From NCBI GenBank assembly GCA_002430925.1, contig DJDD01000007.1:1-23634 (forward strand): a stretch of DNA of 23,634 bases, given 5' to 3'. The DNA comes from Flavobacteriales bacterium UBA5933. GTDB taxonomy: Bacteria > Bacteroidota > Bacteroidia > Flavobacteriales > Weeksellaceae. The notes beneath the pieces are model-generated. The model saw only the letters and a list, made by a program, of their open reading frames with translations. It was not told the DNA's origin and did no database searches. Of this stretch, positions 22,336 through 23,634 are shown in pieces (position 1 is the stretch's first letter; every line of letters starts with the position of its first letter). Both the position numbers and the translations under genes were made by a program.

Positions 22336-23579
22336 TAGTTTAATAAAGATTTAATACCTTCATTTTCAAATAAAATCTCACCAATTTTAAGATTAGACCA
22401 ACCTTCTTTTAGTTTATAAGTAAAGATAGGTTGTTTATCTACAAGGGAAGTATCTATATAGTAATTTGCAGTTTGTTTAGTTTTAATTTCTTCAATTTCA
22501 TTTAAAAGTTGTAAATGGGTAGAGATAATAAAAAAAGAACTTTTAAAATTCAATAAACCCTTTATTGTTTGAGAACTGATATTAAATGCATCATCAATAT
22601 TTGTTCCTTTAAAAAGTTCATCAAAAACAACAAAACATTTTTTTCCTTGTTTAGCTTGGATAAGAGCATTTTTTAGAAGATGAATTTCATTCATAAAATG
22701 GCTATATCCGTTTTTTAGATTATCATTATGATTGATTGAAATTGAAAAATAATTAAAAAAAGGGAAACATGCTTCACTTGCTGGAACAGCTAAACCAAGG
22801 TGACCTAAATATATGCTAATAAATATACTTTTTAGGAAGGTTGATTTTCCTGACATATTAGGGCCTGTAAGAATAATTACATTTTTATTAATGTTTAAAT
22901 TATTTGAAACAGGACAATTAAGTAGTGGATGATATAAATCTTTGAAAATAAAATTATTTTCTGAAATTGTAGGAAAAACAAAGTTATTTTTTATTATAGA
23001 TTTTGAAAATGATAGATATACTTCAAACAATAGTATAGATTCAAAAAAAATATTAAATTCAGATTTTTTCTCAAGAATTTTTTTACATAAATCTAGAGTG
23101 TCATTTGTATTTATCTTATAGTATTTACCTACATTGAAGTATTCTATAAAATTTAGTATAAATTTAATTTCGTCAGAATAGCTAGGAGGAAAATCAGCTA
23201 AGTTTAATTTTTTTAAATTCAGTTCTATTTTACTAAAAATGCTTATTATTTGTATTAGTCTAGATTCTATTTCGGCTTTTTGTTTGCTAAATAAAATAAG
23301 ATTTAATTTAGTAAACATTAAATCATCATCAGAAAAATTTAATAGAAATTCATATACTTCATGAAAATAAATTTTAGAATATTTATAATTAGATAGTTGT
23401 TCTTTATTCTGTATAAATCCTTTAATTATATCCTGTCGATTATAAATGTCCTCTATATTTTTTAATGGATTTTCTAGTAAATTATTTAGTTTTTGTTTAG
23501 ATAAATCATTAATGCAATAATTAAAAATAGGGAAGACTTCTTTTCTTAAATTTAAGTCATTAATATAATTTTCTATCAT
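22335..23579 (-). CDS. MutS-related ATPase lacking mismatch-recognition domains
   Basis: A 414-aa protein with the helical core/lever region (about 1-200) and C-terminal ATPase domain of the MutS superfamily. Walker A is TGPNMSGKST (238-247), followed by YSHFMNEIHLL (about 292-302), Walker B FVVFDELFKGTN (316-327) and the switch STH (353-355). The N-terminal mismatch-binding and connector domains of MutS1 and the C-terminal Smr nuclease domain of MutS2 are both absent. It therefore belongs to a short, poorly studied MutS-like group common in Bacteroidota. A role in classical mismatch repair is unlikely; branched-DNA binding is an inference. It is preceded on the same strand by the end of another frame (23599-23634). 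The copy B repeat abuts its stop. Confidence 0.88.
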   Translation of the reverse strand: MIENYINDLNLRKEVFPIFNYCINDLSKQKLNNLLENPLKNIEDIYNRQDIIKGFIQNKEQLSNYKYSKIYFHEVYEFLLNFSDDDLMFTKLNLILFSKQKAEIESRLIQIISIFSKIELNLKKLNLADFPPSYSDEIKFILNFIEYFNVGKYYKINTNDTLDLCKKILEKKSEFNIFFESILLFEVYLSFSKSIIKNNFVFPTISENNFIFKDLYHPLLNCPVSNNLNINKNVIILTGPNMSGKSTFLKSIFISIYLGHLGLAVPASEACFPFFNYFSISINHNDNLKNGYSHFMNEIHLLKNALIQAKQGKKCFVVFDELFKGTNIDDAFNISSQTIKGLLNFKSSFFIISTHLQLLNEIEEIKTKQTANYYIDTSLVDKQPIFTYKLKEGWSNLKIGEILFENEGIKSLLN

Positions 23580-23598
23580 ATCTTAAATTTTAATAGAA

Positions 23599-23634
23599 TC
23601 ATCCTAAAATTTCTGTTGCTTTTTCAAAATCACA
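23599..23634 (-). CDS. Possible 3' end of an upstream minus-strand gene
   Basis: At the window edge the minus strand reads CDFEKATEILG followed by TGA (23601-23599), 20 bases before the MutS-related ATG. Sequence outside the window is needed to confirm a gene. Eleven codons without a stop is weak evidence, but the composition is protein-like and the position suits an operon partner. Confidence 0.35.
   Translation of the reverse strand, partial: CDFEKATEILG

Overview
The window looks like a chromosomal segment of a low-GC member of the Bacteroidota, most likely a flavobacterium of the Weeksellaceae/Flavobacteriaceae type. Grounds: very A/T-rich DNA with little Shine-Dalgarno signal, Bacteroidota-type promoter boxes (TTG ... 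TAnnTTTG), menaquinone genes with a short MenE, and several families concentrated in this phylum (DUF1684, DUF2911, DUF5522, and the RDD/SpoIIM/DUF4129/DUF4350/MoxR/DUF58 membrane-associated operon). Genus is not resolved from sequence alone. No rRNA, tRNA, CRISPR array, insertion sequence or phage gene was seen.

Layout. (1) 110-2785, plus strand: menC, a DUF1684 lipoprotein and menE form a tight operon for the o-succinylbenzoate steps of menaquinone synthesis. (2) 2917-5192: a glycine-rich lipoprotein preceded by a strong hairpin, then a convergent type-B carboxylesterase. (3) 5193-5822: a 630-bp gene-free stretch with decayed palindromic intergenic repeats. (4) 5823-11077, minus strand: an accessory module encoding a LysM protein, a PAAR-like DUF4280 protein, a large two-part putative secreted effector and a lipoprotein. 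This is the arrangement of contractile-injection effector cassettes (type VI secretion or related extracellular systems). Most of it is visibly more GC-rich than its surroundings. The large effector is interrupted by one in-frame TAA at 7602-7604, after which the same frame stays open for about 275 codons.

(5) 11215-17095: a conserved divergent cluster. SpoIIM-like, DUF4129, DUF4350, MoxR ATPase and DUF58 genes overlap head to tail on the minus strand, with an RDD membrane protein on the plus strand. (6) 17139-18551: a lipoprotein resembling the N-terminal domain of M35 metalloproteases, an orphan barstar-type inhibitor and a YchJ/SEC-C protein. (7) 18748-21071, minus strand: a three-gene operon (HEKIH-motif small protein, PLP enzyme of the ACC deaminase/D-cysteine desulfhydrase family, LysM-bearing glucosaminidase) with a good promoter and terminator. 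(8) 21224-22119, plus strand: a 54-aa cysteine-rich DUF5522 protein overlapping a DUF2911 protein. (9) 22335-23579, minus strand: a MutS-related ATPase lacking the mismatch-reading domains.

The two observations most worth following are the split effector/lipoprotein cassette at 5.8-11.1 kb and a pair of related palindromic elements (18582-18688 and, inverted, 22191-22335). The outer sequences of these two copies are conserved, while their inner stems differ in sequence but both still pair perfectly.
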